Source of the DNA: Actinomycetospora sp. NBRC 106375
Lineage (GTDB): Bacteria > Actinomycetota > Actinomycetes > Mycobacteriales > Pseudonocardiaceae
NCBI RefSeq assembly: GCF_030269665.1
Contig: NZ_BSTS01000013.1
Span: 122,839 to 186,838, forward strand
DNA length: 64,000 nt
Direction: 5' to 3'
Shown here: positions 1 to 7,247 of the stretch, piece after piece
How the letters are laid out: the number at the start of each line of letters is the position of its first letter
Position numbering within the stretch: the stretch's first letter is position 1
Made by a program: the position numbers and the translations under genes
Notes under the pieces: model-generated
The model's input: only the letters and a program-made list of their open reading frames with translations
What the model was told of the DNA's origin: nothing
Database searches by the model: none

Positions 1-2
1 CC

Positions 3-638
3 GCGTCGAAGGACTTCCGGGGCCACGCCGAGGCTCACGGCGCACCCGCCCGCCCCACGGCGAAGCCGGCGGCGACCACGCCTTCCGCCCGCGGCACCCT
101 CAACAAGGTGGCCACCGGCGACAAGGCCGAGCGGACCTGGCAACAGCGCAGCGGGGCGGTGGATCTGAACACGTACCAGGCGAAGTTCCCGGCCCTCGAC
201 ACCGCGAGCGGGACCGAGCTGACCCAGGTGAAGGCGTACGGCCCACCGGACCCCGCCCGCCGCTACGTGAACGACCTCCACGACCTGGCGACCGACCCTG
301 GCATCGGTGCCGGGGCGGTCAAGGCCGTCGGGGCCCTCGAGCGCGCCGGGGCGAAGGCGCAGGCCAAGGGCGGCTCGCTCGCGCTCCCCCCGGAGTACGC
401 GAAGGACCCGGAGGGCTACATCCGGCAGCAGACCGTGTTCCGGATCCCCGACGACCACGTCGAGGCGACCCGCAACCTCATCGTCGGCCAGGTCACGGCC
501 TCGCCAACCCACCAGAACTTCGGTCTCCCCGCACCCCTGTCGCCCGAGGCCGCCCGGGCCTACGCCGCGCAACGGGTCAAGGGACTGGGCGCGAAGTACG
601 ACGACGTCGCGGTCTACAACCCACCCGACGCCCGATGA
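3..638 (+). CDS. C-terminal part of a possible eCIS-associated effector (5' end outside window)
   Basis: The reading frame is open from the first bases of the window, so this is the last 211 residues of a longer protein. The visible N-terminal part is a low-complexity Ala/Pro/Thr/Lys linker (to about residue 35). A compact domain follows, containing ELTQVKAYG and later GYIRQQTVFRIPDD. A linker followed by a small C-terminal domain beside an eCIS operon and a DUF4157 gene is the usual layout of a polymorphic-toxin-like cargo. The Glu/Gln-x-Lys strand recalls PD-(D/E)xK nuclease cores, but that is a guess. I do not recognise the family. The gene converges on the DUF4157 gene with 47 bp between stops. 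Confidence 0.55.
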   Translation, partial: ASKDFRGHAEAHGAPARPTAKPAATTPSARGTLNKVATGDKAERTWQQRSGAVDLNTYQAKFPALDTASGTELTQVKAYGPPDPARRYVNDLHDLATDPGIGAGAVKAVGALERAGAKAQAKGGSLALPPEYAKDPEGYIRQQTVFRIPDDHVEATRNLIVGQVTASPTHQNFGLPAPLSPEAARAYAAQRVKGLGAKYDDVAVYNPPDAR

Positions 639-685
639 TCGCCGCCACCGTCAGGAGATCACGGCTCCGTGTCCGCGTGAGCGGG

Positions 686-2170
686 TCACTCGGGCAGCCT
701 CAGCCGCAACGCCCGCTGGTGCACCTCCTCGACCATCGCCTCGCCGGCGTCGTAGGCGGACTCCTCGGCCGCGATGCGCACCCCGTTGACGACCTCCACC
801 CGGACGAACTGCGCCACACGGACCCGCGGGGCGCTCCCGGCGAGGGCCTCGGTGGCTGCCCCCTCGGCGAAGCTGATCACGCCTCCACGGGCCGCGGCCA
901 CCCCGAGGCCCGCGGTCAGGATCGCGACGCAGACGTCGACGGGATCGACCAGCGGCGCCCGCAGCGGCAGATCGCCCAGCGCCCGGTTCATCACGACGGC
1001 GCCCTCGCGCGACACGACGGTCAGGGTCGCCCCGCTCTCCGCGACGTAGTGCGTGATCCGCTTGGTCGCCGGGTGCCGTCCCACCCGGAACGCGGAGGCC
1101 GGCACCGTGACCCCGCCGACGGCGACCGGGAGCCCGCGGTGCAGCCGGCTCTCGAAGTAGGTCGCGGGTTCCGGCGGCGCCAGCGGATCGAAACCCAGCG
1201 CTCGGCGTGCCTCGTCGGCCCGCTTCTGGTCGTCCTCCGTGAGCCGGACCGACCGGCTCTCGGCGAAGTGGATGCCTTCGTAGTAGTCGATCTGGGCGCG
1301 GCATTCGGTGAGGAACGAGCGGACGTAGGTGACGTACTCCGCCGTGCCCGGGAGGAGGTGGTTCCGCGCGATGTCGGCGTCGAGCTGCGTGTAGAAGCGG
1401 TCCCAGACGTCGCGGATCCGGGAGTTGTGCAGTTGCCGGCGGCCCTCCTGCTCGGGCTGGATGCCCCTCATGTTGGCCAGCGAGTTCAGCTCCGAGGCGG
1501 TGAACGCACCCGGATAGCGGTCGAGGACCTGCAGCTCGATGCCGTGGTGCACCTGCCCGCCCTGGGGGACGCCGAGACGCCTGGCGTGGTCCGGCTGGAG
1601 GCGGTCGAACTCCGCGCGGGCGGCGGTCGACGCCGCGTTCGAGGGCAGCCGGCCGGGCCGTGGGCGGATCGGAGGCCCCGGTGGCCCGGTGTACTCCTCG
1701 ATGCCGGACTCGTCGGCGCGCGCCGGCGTCCCCGGCGCGAGGTGCTCGTGCACGGTGACGGGCTCCCCGCGCAGGACCACGTGCGCGGCGCGGTCCGCCT
1801 CCCGCTCGGAGGCCTCGGACGCCTCGGAGGACTCGGAGACCTGGGTCGCGGGCCCCGACCGCTGGGCCACGTGGGTGAGCTCATGGGCCAGGAGCCAGGG
1901 CCCGCCGGGCGCCGTGACCGGGCGGTCCAGCACGACCTCGTGTCCGACGGTGAACGCCGCCGCCCCGACGGCCCGGGTCGCCCGACGGGCGCTCGCGTCG
2001 GCATGGACCCGCACCGCGCCGAAGTCGTGCCCCAGCAGTTCCGCCATCGCCCTCTGCACCTTCTCGTCGAGCGGGTGCCCGGGCTCGAGCGGCGACGGCG
2101 GTTCGTGGATTCGCGCGGGGTGGACATCTCGGCGTCGTTGTTCCGCGCGGCGCGGTCCGCTTTCGTGCAC
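686..2170 (-). CDS. eCIS-associated DUF4157 protein with HNH/Endo VII-like toxin region
   Basis: From the GTG at 2170 the protein has 494 residues. That start has GGGAGG six bases upstream; an in-frame GTG at 2203 has no such site. Residues about 30-125 form a DUF4157 domain, ending in LLAHELTHVAQ, a zinc-protease-like HExxH motif (H96, E97, H100). DUF4157 is a hallmark of eCIS cargo proteins. A Ser/Glu-rich linker follows. Residues about 205-265 carry GGQVHHGIELQVL, then ELNSLANMRG and LHNSRIRDVWDRFY. This His-His / Asn / His-Asn arrangement resembles HNH/Endonuclease VII toxin domains. The C-terminal 230 residues are not recognised. Inference: a nuclease cargo loaded by the adjacent injection system. 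No obvious immunity gene is next to it. Confidence 0.75.
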   Translation of the reverse strand: MHESGPRRAEQRRRDVHPARIHEPPSPLEPGHPLDEKVQRAMAELLGHDFGAVRVHADASARRATRAVGAAAFTVGHEVVLDRPVTAPGGPWLLAHELTHVAQRSGPATQVSESSEASEASEREADRAAHVVLRGEPVTVHEHLAPGTPARADESGIEEYTGPPGPPIRPRPGRLPSNAASTAARAEFDRLQPDHARRLGVPQGGQVHHGIELQVLDRYPGAFTASELNSLANMRGIQPEQEGRRQLHNSRIRDVWDRFYTQLDADIARNHLLPGTAEYVTYVRSFLTECRAQIDYYEGIHFAESRSVRLTEDDQKRADEARRALGFDPLAPPEPATYFESRLHRGLPVAVGGVTVPASAFRVGRHPATKRITHYVAESGATLTVVSREGAVVMNRALGDLPLRAPLVDPVDVCVAILTAGLGVAAARGGVISFAEGAATEALAGSAPRVRVAQFVRVEVVNGVRIAAEESAYDAGEAMVEEVHQRALRLRLPE

Positions 2171-2295
2171 AGAGAACCTCCCGGCTCCCGCCCAGAATGC
2201 CACGGCACCGATCCAACCGGGGGTCCGCGTCGTGCACCCGCCTTCATTGCGGGCCCGAGAAGTACGTCCACCCCGAGAGCGTGAGGAGCTCGTCG
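2171..2295. promoter_or_regulatory. Divergent intergenic region
   Basis: This 125-bp gap lies between the divergently read DUF4157 gene (start 2170) and the beta-rich protein gene (start 2296), so it should hold promoters for both. The plus-strand gene has GAGGAG within 2283-2288. I see no convincing -35/-10 pair. Confidence 0.4.
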
Positions 2296-3051
2296 ATGCG
2301 GCAGGTTCTCCCGGACGGTGCCACGCCCCAATTCATCGGCGCCCGCAGCACGAGTCACGCGGTGTCGTTCGATGAGAGCGTCGCCGCGGCGAGGACGATC
2401 GTCGTGCGGATCGTGGCCGCCCGCGAGCCGGGTGAGAGGGCCGACCCTCCACAGCCCGGGGTCGTGCTGCAGGCCGGCTCCGGAACGCCCACCGAGGTCG
2501 GCGCCTTCCCGCTGGCGACGCCGATCCCCGACGGGAGCGGCTTCCCCGTCGGGTCGGCGAGTACCCGACCAGAGGCGAACGGCATGCAGCTCGTCGTGAT
2601 CAACCTCGAGCAGACGGGCGCCACGTGGGGCTTGCAGCTGCGCAACGACGACGACCGCCGGCGGCGGTTCACGTGGACCGTGGCGGGAACCGACGAGGAC
2701 GCGCGCGCACCGTGGATCGACCTGCCGCGAGAGCTGCGCTTCTCCTCCCATCTCGCCCCGGGTATGACGGTCGAGGAGGACCTGCCCGTGGCCAATCTCG
2801 GGTCCGCACCGTTGACGATCGAGGATCCGCCCGACCGCCTCGTCGGCCAGTGGTTCTCGGTCGTCGCGACACCGGGCGTGCTCGGGCCGAACTCGGAGGG
2901 GTCGATCCGCATCCGTCATCGCGTGCCCCAGGACACCATCACTGCTCGCTACGAGCCCGAGTGCGACGACACGCTCGCGGCAGCGCGAGGTCGCGGCACC
3001 GTCGCGCTCCGCGGAGGTGCCATGCAGTTCCCGCTCAAGAACGTTCCCTGA
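2296..3051 (+). CDS. Beta-rich protein of unknown function, paralogue A, eCIS locus
   Basis: The ATG at 2296 follows GAGGAG by 7 bases, giving 251 residues starting MRQVLPDG. An upstream in-frame ATG at 2197 would add 33 residues unlike the paralogue. The sequence looks like beta-sandwich domains: alternating hydrophobic strands, a central FTWTVAGTDEDARAPWIDLP block, and a C-terminal half with ANLGSAPLTIEDPP typical of Ig-like folds. No signal peptide or membrane segment is visible. The next gene (3119-4048) is clearly related, so this is a tandem duplication. Family not recognised. Being beside the fibre genes, it could be a surface, adaptor or cargo protein. Confidence 0.7.
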   Translation: MRQVLPDGATPQFIGARSTSHAVSFDESVAAARTIVVRIVAAREPGERADPPQPGVVLQAGSGTPTEVGAFPLATPIPDGSGFPVGSASTRPEANGMQLVVINLEQTGATWGLQLRNDDDRRRRFTWTVAGTDEDARAPWIDLPRELRFSSHLAPGMTVEEDLPVANLGSAPLTIEDPPDRLVGQWFSVVATPGVLGPNSEGSIRIRHRVPQDTITARYEPECDDTLAAARGRGTVALRGGAMQFPLKNVP

Positions 3052-3118
3052 CGTCGGGCCTCGCGACGCGCGTCGCGACCCGTCACCCGTCACCTGTCAC
3101 CCGTCGGAGGTGGGTCCC

Positions 3119-4048
3119 TTGGAGCCTCAGGTCTTCCCGGACGATGCTTCGCCGCTCTCGGTCGCCGCCGGGGGCTCGAGCCCGTTCGTGGGCTTCGAGG
3201 AGTCGGTCGGGATCGATCGGCAGATGTTCCTCCGCCTCGTCGTCGTGAACGACGTCATCACGACGACGGACGACCCACCACCGCGCATCCTGCTGCGGGC
3301 GGGCACGGGCCTGCCCGTCGCCCCGACGACGTTCCCCGTGTCGGCGGCCATCACCGACGCGGCAGGCAGCGTGGTCGCGTCGGCCACCCGCATCGACGAA
3401 GGGCAGGGCATCCATCTCGTTCGCGTGGAGCTCGATCAGCTCGGCTCGAGCTGGCACGTCCAGATCGGGAACGACGGGCCGTTCACGCGGCGCTACACGT
3501 GGGTCGTCGCCGCCACCGACGACGACGCCCGCCAGCCGTGGATCGACGTGCCGCCGTGGGTGCGCTTCCCGGACGACGACGACCTCGATGGCTGGGTCCC
3601 GGCGGGAGGAATCAGCGACCGCATCGTGGAGGTGGCGAACCTTGGGTCGGCCGATCTGGTGCTCGAGGACGAGGCGGGGTTGACGATCGGCACGTACTTC
3701 CAGTTGCGGACGGCTGTGCCGGTGGTTCCCGCGAACGCGGGAGCGACGATCACGATCCGGTTCCGGGCGCCCGATCCGCCTGTCGCGATCCCGGACGCGA
3801 CCTACTACGCGCCCCGATGCAACGATCGACACAAGGAGCAGCACCGTACGGAGGTCGTCCTGTCGGCGGCCACGGATCCTCCGGAGACCGGCCCGCCCGC
3901 CGGGTCGGTGCTGGGCGGCTGCTCCCACCTCGCACATCCCTGGGACGATCCGTGCCTCGCATACATCGACGAGGACTCCGGCATCTGCGCGCGTCCCAAC
4001 TGTCGGCACGACCGGTTCTTCCACCTCTACTGGCCCTCGGAGGAATGA
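3119..4048 (+). CDS. Beta-rich protein of unknown function, paralogue B, with Cys/His tail
   Basis: I chose the TTG at 3119 because GGAGG (3106-3110) sits 8 bases upstream and the protein then begins LEPQVFPDD, aligning with MRQVLPDG of the preceding paralogue. It has 309 residues. The body follows the paralogue (for example WVVAATDDDARQPWIDVP; ANLGSADLVLEDEAG). It has an extra C-terminal 60 residues rich in Cys and His (GGCSHLAHPWDDPCLAY, CARPNCRHDRFFH), suggesting a small metal-binding module. It converges on the fibre-tip gene with 11 bp between stops. Function unknown. Confidence 0.7.
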   Translation: MEPQVFPDDASPLSVAAGGSSPFVGFEESVGIDRQMFLRLVVVNDVITTTDDPPPRILLRAGTGLPVAPTTFPVSAAITDAAGSVVASATRIDEGQGIHLVRVELDQLGSSWHVQIGNDGPFTRRYTWVVAATDDDARQPWIDVPPWVRFPDDDDLDGWVPAGGISDRIVEVANLGSADLVLEDEAGLTIGTYFQLRTAVPVVPANAGATITIRFRAPDPPVAIPDATYYAPRCNDRHKEQHRTEVVLSAATDPPETGPPAGSVLGGCSHLAHPWDDPCLAYIDEDSGICARPNCRHDRFFHLYWPSEE

Positions 4049-4059
4049 GGACGACGTCC

Positions 4060-4521
4060 TCAGCGCACGCGGCTCAAACGCAGGAACGACCCGGCGTGGA
4101 CCGTGGTCGGGGTGTTCTCGGCGCTTCTCTGCGCCCACTGCAGCGCGAGGTCCACGTCGAAGCCCCCGGAGTCGAGGGTGCCGAGGAGCTGGATGACCCC
4201 TCGATGTCCCGCGACGTTGTTGCCGGCCGCCTCGAACGGGAACGCGTCGCCGAAGTCGCGGTTCGGTACGTCGGTGTTCGCGGACAGATATTTGACGGAC
4301 AGTCGTGACCTGGCGCTGCCGTTGTGGACCAACTTTCCCTTCCAGTTCGCCGTGGGCGTGCTCGAGTACACGATGAGCGCATCCACGATGAAGATGCCGC
4401 TGGCGACGGTCTCCCCGACCCGGAAGCTCAGCGCGGTGTCGTCCTGGAGGGAACTCGTGTTCGATCGGGTCTCGTCGGAGTCCTTGTAGCGGATGGTGGT
4501 CGGGTTGTCGGTGTCGCTCAC
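4060..4521 (-). CDS. Free-standing tail-fibre tip domain protein
   Basis: The protein has 153 residues from a GTG at 4521 preceded by AAAGGA. It is a close copy of the last 150 residues of the upstream fibre (4542-7247): both share SRLSVKYL, a GHRGVIQ/GQRGVIQ block, LGTLDSGGF and NTPTTVHAGSFLRL. It lies 20 bp downstream of the fibre gene in the same operon. Inference: a duplicated receptor-binding or trimer-forming tip that could assemble with, or replace, the tip of the main fibre. Confidence 0.75.
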   Translation of the reverse strand: MSDTDNPTTIRYKDSDETRSNTSSLQDDTALSFRVGETVASGIFIVDALIVYSSTPTANWKGKLVHNGSARSRLSVKYLSANTDVPNRDFGDAFPFEAAGNNVAGHRGVIQLLGTLDSGGFDVDLALQWAQRSAENTPTTVHAGSFLRLSRVR

Positions 4522-4541
4522 GAGACGTCCTTTCCCAGGAT

Positions 4542-7247
4542 TCAGCGGACTCTGATGAGACGGAGGAACGACCCGGCGTGCACCGTCGTCGGAGTGTTCT
4601 CGTCGCTTCTCTGCGACCACTGCAGCATGAGGTCCACCCCGAAACCGCCGGAATCGAGAGTGCCGAGGACCTGGATGACTCCTCGCTGGCCGGGAACGTT
4701 GCCGGCGGCTTCGAACTGGGTCCCGTTGCCGAAGTCGCGGTTCGGCGACTCGGTGTTCGCGGCCAGGTACTTGACGGACAGCCGTGACGTGGCGCTGCCG
4801 TTGTGGATCAGCCGTCCCTTCCACGCGGCGGTGGTCGTGGTCGTGTACACGATGAGTCCGTCGATGACGAAGATGCCGGCGGTGACGGGGTCGCCGGTCC
4901 TGAAAGTCAGGGCCGCGTCGTCGTTGATCACGTGTCCGTTCGACCGGGACTCATCGGCCGTCTTGTAGCGGATGGAGATGAGATTCGCCCACCTCACACG
5001 GTTCCCGTCGGAACCGACCATCAGCATGTCGCCGTTGTTGCCGACGGGGAGGCGTGCCGGGGTCCCGGCGCTGCTGGCGACGTAGAGGTCGCCGGTGGCG
5101 GTGAGGGTGGACTTGTCGACCTTGCTGCTCAGGTCGAGCGTGGACCACTTCACGCCCGGCCCGGCGGTGTTCGGGTCGGCGGTGAGGACCTGGTTCTGGG
5201 TGCCGAGGCCCAGGCGGGTGGGGCTGTTGGCGTTGTCGGCGACATAGAGGTCGCCCCGGGTGGTGAGCGTGGACTTGTCGACCTTGGCGTCGAGGTTGAC
5301 GGCGGCCCATCTGACGCGCGGGCCGGCGGTGGCGTTGGGGTCGGCGGTGAGGACCTGGTTCGGAGTACCGACGGGGAGGCGTGCGGGGGTCCCGGCGCTG
5401 CTGGCGACGTAGAGGTCGCCGGTGGCGGTGAGCGTGGACTTGTCGACCTTGCCGCTCTGGTCCACGGTCGCCCACTTGACGCCGGGGCCGGTGGCGGCGT
5501 TGGGGTCGGCGGTGAGGACCTGGTTCTGGGCGCCGAGGCCGAGCCGGACGGGGTCGCCGTCGCCCTGGGCGACGTAGAGGTCACCCCTCTTGGTGAGGAT
5601 CTTCTTGAGCGCCGTGAGCCTCGCGTCGAGCTCGGCGATCTCCCGCTCGATCTGGTCGACGGTGATCGCTTTGCGGCCGGTCACCGTGAGGGGGATGCCG
5701 GTGCCGTCGTCGAGCCGGATATCGAGGGTCTGGGTGCTGTCTGCGGTGGTGGCGGGGTTCAGCGTCCACTGCGCGGAGATCGTCCCGTCCGCTCCGGTGA
5801 CCCCCGGATTCGTCCCGCCGGCGACGGCCACCGTCGCGCCGGCGCCGGCGGTGAACCGCACGCGGACCCCGCGCACCGGCAGCCCACCGCGATGGGCGGC
5901 GACCCGGATCGGTTGGGGGAGGGGCGTGTTGGCCGGGGCCTCCTGCGCGTCACCGCCGACGACCGAGAGGGTCAGCGCGTCGGGCAACGGCGGGGCGAGG
6001 CGACGCAGGTCGGTCCGAACGGTCCACTTCCCGTCGGCGCTCCTCCTGAGCAGGGCCAGCTCGGCGACCTGGTGGGAGGGGCCGTCCGGTGTCCGGGGGA
6101 GCGGACGGTCCTGGTCGTCCTTGGGCCAGAGGATGGTGCCGGGCAGGTCGGCGAGACCGTAGGCCAGGCGGACGGCGCGGGCCGGGATCAACCAGTAGTC
6201 ACCGACGCGGTACGTCCCGCCCGGGAAGGCGACCTCGATCCCCGACTCCAGCGGGGCGGCGCCGTCGTCCACCGTGCCCCGGCCGTCCCACCGACGCACG
6301 ATCGGTCCGGCCCCGAGCTCGGTCAGTGGTGGGGTCGGCGGCTCGCCGAGCCAGGTGAGTGGCAGTTGCAGGCGGTCCGGGGCCCCGACCGTGGCGAGGA
6401 ACCCCGGGAGCCCGTCCAGCGCCCGGTCGGCGCTCGTGACCTCGACGAGGTCGTCCTGGCGGATCGACAGCTCCTCGTCCCGGCCGGCGCGGTCGATCCG
6501 CAGGGTCCACGGGTCGTGCGCCGCGCCCGGTGTCAGTTCGAGCACCCGGGCGGTGACGCTGCCGTTCTCGCGCGACCACAGGTACTGCGCCGACGTCGTG
6601 CGGTCGTCGTGGATCTGGACGCGGTAGAGCTGGTTCTCCAGCCGCGTGTAGCGCCCGGACGCGGGCGACCCGTCCAGGGGGTCGACCGGGCCGGGGGTCA
6701 ACGACGCGGTCATCGTGCCGCGCGTCGGGCTGGCGATCGGCGTCGGCAGCGTCGTGACGTCGGCGTCGACCTTCGCGGTCCGCACCCGCCAGACGGTGCG
6801 GGTGCGGGTCGTGGTGTCGGGCCCGCCGAGCGCCGGCTCGAGCAGGGTGGGGTCCTCGTCGGGGGTGACGTGGTGCACCCAGGTGTCGAGGTAGAGCAGG
6901 TGGTCGCCGCTCGGCCCGGGCTCGGTGAGCTCGAGGTCCGTGGCGAGGGTCGCGGCGTCGCCCAGGAAGCACCGGCTCCCGTCGACGTAGTACGCGCCGG
7001 CCCCGAGGCGAAGTGACGACCACGCCACCCCGGACGCGGAGGCGCCGCCGACCGCGAAGCCGGCGTCGCCGGCGAAGCCACCGTGCCGACCGAGCAGATC
7101 GCAGCTGCGGATCTCGTCCCGGCGGGCGCTGATCTCGGCCTGCTCGTTCCAGTCGGCGTCGAGCAGGACGCGACCCTGCTGCAGGAGGACCGCGCGGTCG
7201 TCGCGGGTCTCGTCGAAGGTGAACCGGCTGAAGTCGCCGTGCATCAT
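4542..7247 (-). CDS. eCIS tail fibre: DUF6519 + Ig-like + 55-residue repeats + tip
   Basis: The ATG at 7247 overlaps the upstream stop (ATGA) and gives 901 residues starting MMHGDFSRFTFDETR. Layout: DUF6519 region (about 1-400; LLQQGRVLLDADWNEQAEI near the start), which anchors fibres in eCIS; an invasin-like Ig domain (about 420-520; GVRVRFTAGAGA); a short coiled coil (about 527-552; EREIAELDARLTALKK); four copies of a 55-residue repeat with TGDLYVA and NQVLTADPN (about 554-740); and a 150-residue tip. The overall form matches a trimeric receptor-binding fibre (Afp13/Cis13 role). It is the likely determinant of target range. Confidence 0.85.
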   Translation of the reverse strand: MMHGDFSRFTFDETRDDRAVLLQQGRVLLDADWNEQAEISARRDEIRSCDLLGRHGGFAGDAGFAVGGASASGVAWSSLRLGAGAYYVDGSRCFLGDAATLATDLELTEPGPSGDHLLYLDTWVHHVTPDEDPTLLEPALGGPDTTTRTRTVWRVRTAKVDADVTTLPTPIASPTRGTMTASLTPGPVDPLDGSPASGRYTRLENQLYRVQIHDDRTTSAQYLWSRENGSVTARVLELTPGAAHDPWTLRIDRAGRDEELSIRQDDLVEVTSADRALDGLPGFLATVGAPDRLQLPLTWLGEPPTPPLTELGAGPIVRRWDGRGTVDDGAAPLESGIEVAFPGGTYRVGDYWLIPARAVRLAYGLADLPGTILWPKDDQDRPLPRTPDGPSHQVAELALLRRSADGKWTVRTDLRRLAPPLPDALTLSVVGGDAQEAPANTPLPQPIRVAAHRGGLPVRGVRVRFTAGAGATVAVAGGTNPGVTGADGTISAQWTLNPATTADSTQTLDIRLDDGTGIPLTVTGRKAITVDQIEREIAELDARLTALKKILTKRGDLYVAQGDGDPVRLGLGAQNQVLTADPNAATGPGVKWATVDQSGKVDKSTLTATGDLYVASSAGTPARLPVGTPNQVLTADPNATAGPRVRWAAVNLDAKVDKSTLTTRGDLYVADNANSPTRLGLGTQNQVLTADPNTAGPGVKWSTLDLSSKVDKSTLTATGDLYVASSAGTPARLPVGNNGDMLMVGSDGNRVRWANLISIRYKTADESRSNGHVINDDAALTFRTGDPVTAGIFVIDGLIVYTTTTTAAWKGRLIHNGSATSRLSVKYLAANTESPNRDFGNGTQFEAAGNVPGQRGVIQVLGTLDSGGFGVDLMLQWSQRSDENTPTTVHAGSFLRLIRVR
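5030..5600 (-). repeat. Four tandem 165-bp coding repeats in the fibre gene
   Basis: The motif GACGTAGAGGTC (GACATAGAGGTC in one unit) recurs at 5079, 5241, 5406 and 5571. The spacing is 162, 165 and 165 bp, so the repeats stay in frame. Units are similar but not identical. They encode the VDKSTLTATGDLYVA repeats. Unequal recombination here would change fibre length. Confidence 0.85.

Noticed and set aside
635..3093. Long overlapping frames covering the DUF4157 gene on both strands
   Set aside because: They are mirror frames; only the frame with HELTH and the HNH-like block resembles a real protein and has a ribosome site.
5030..5600. CRISPR array
   Set aside because: The periodic 165-bp units are in-frame coding repeats of a fibre protein, not short repeats with unique spacers.
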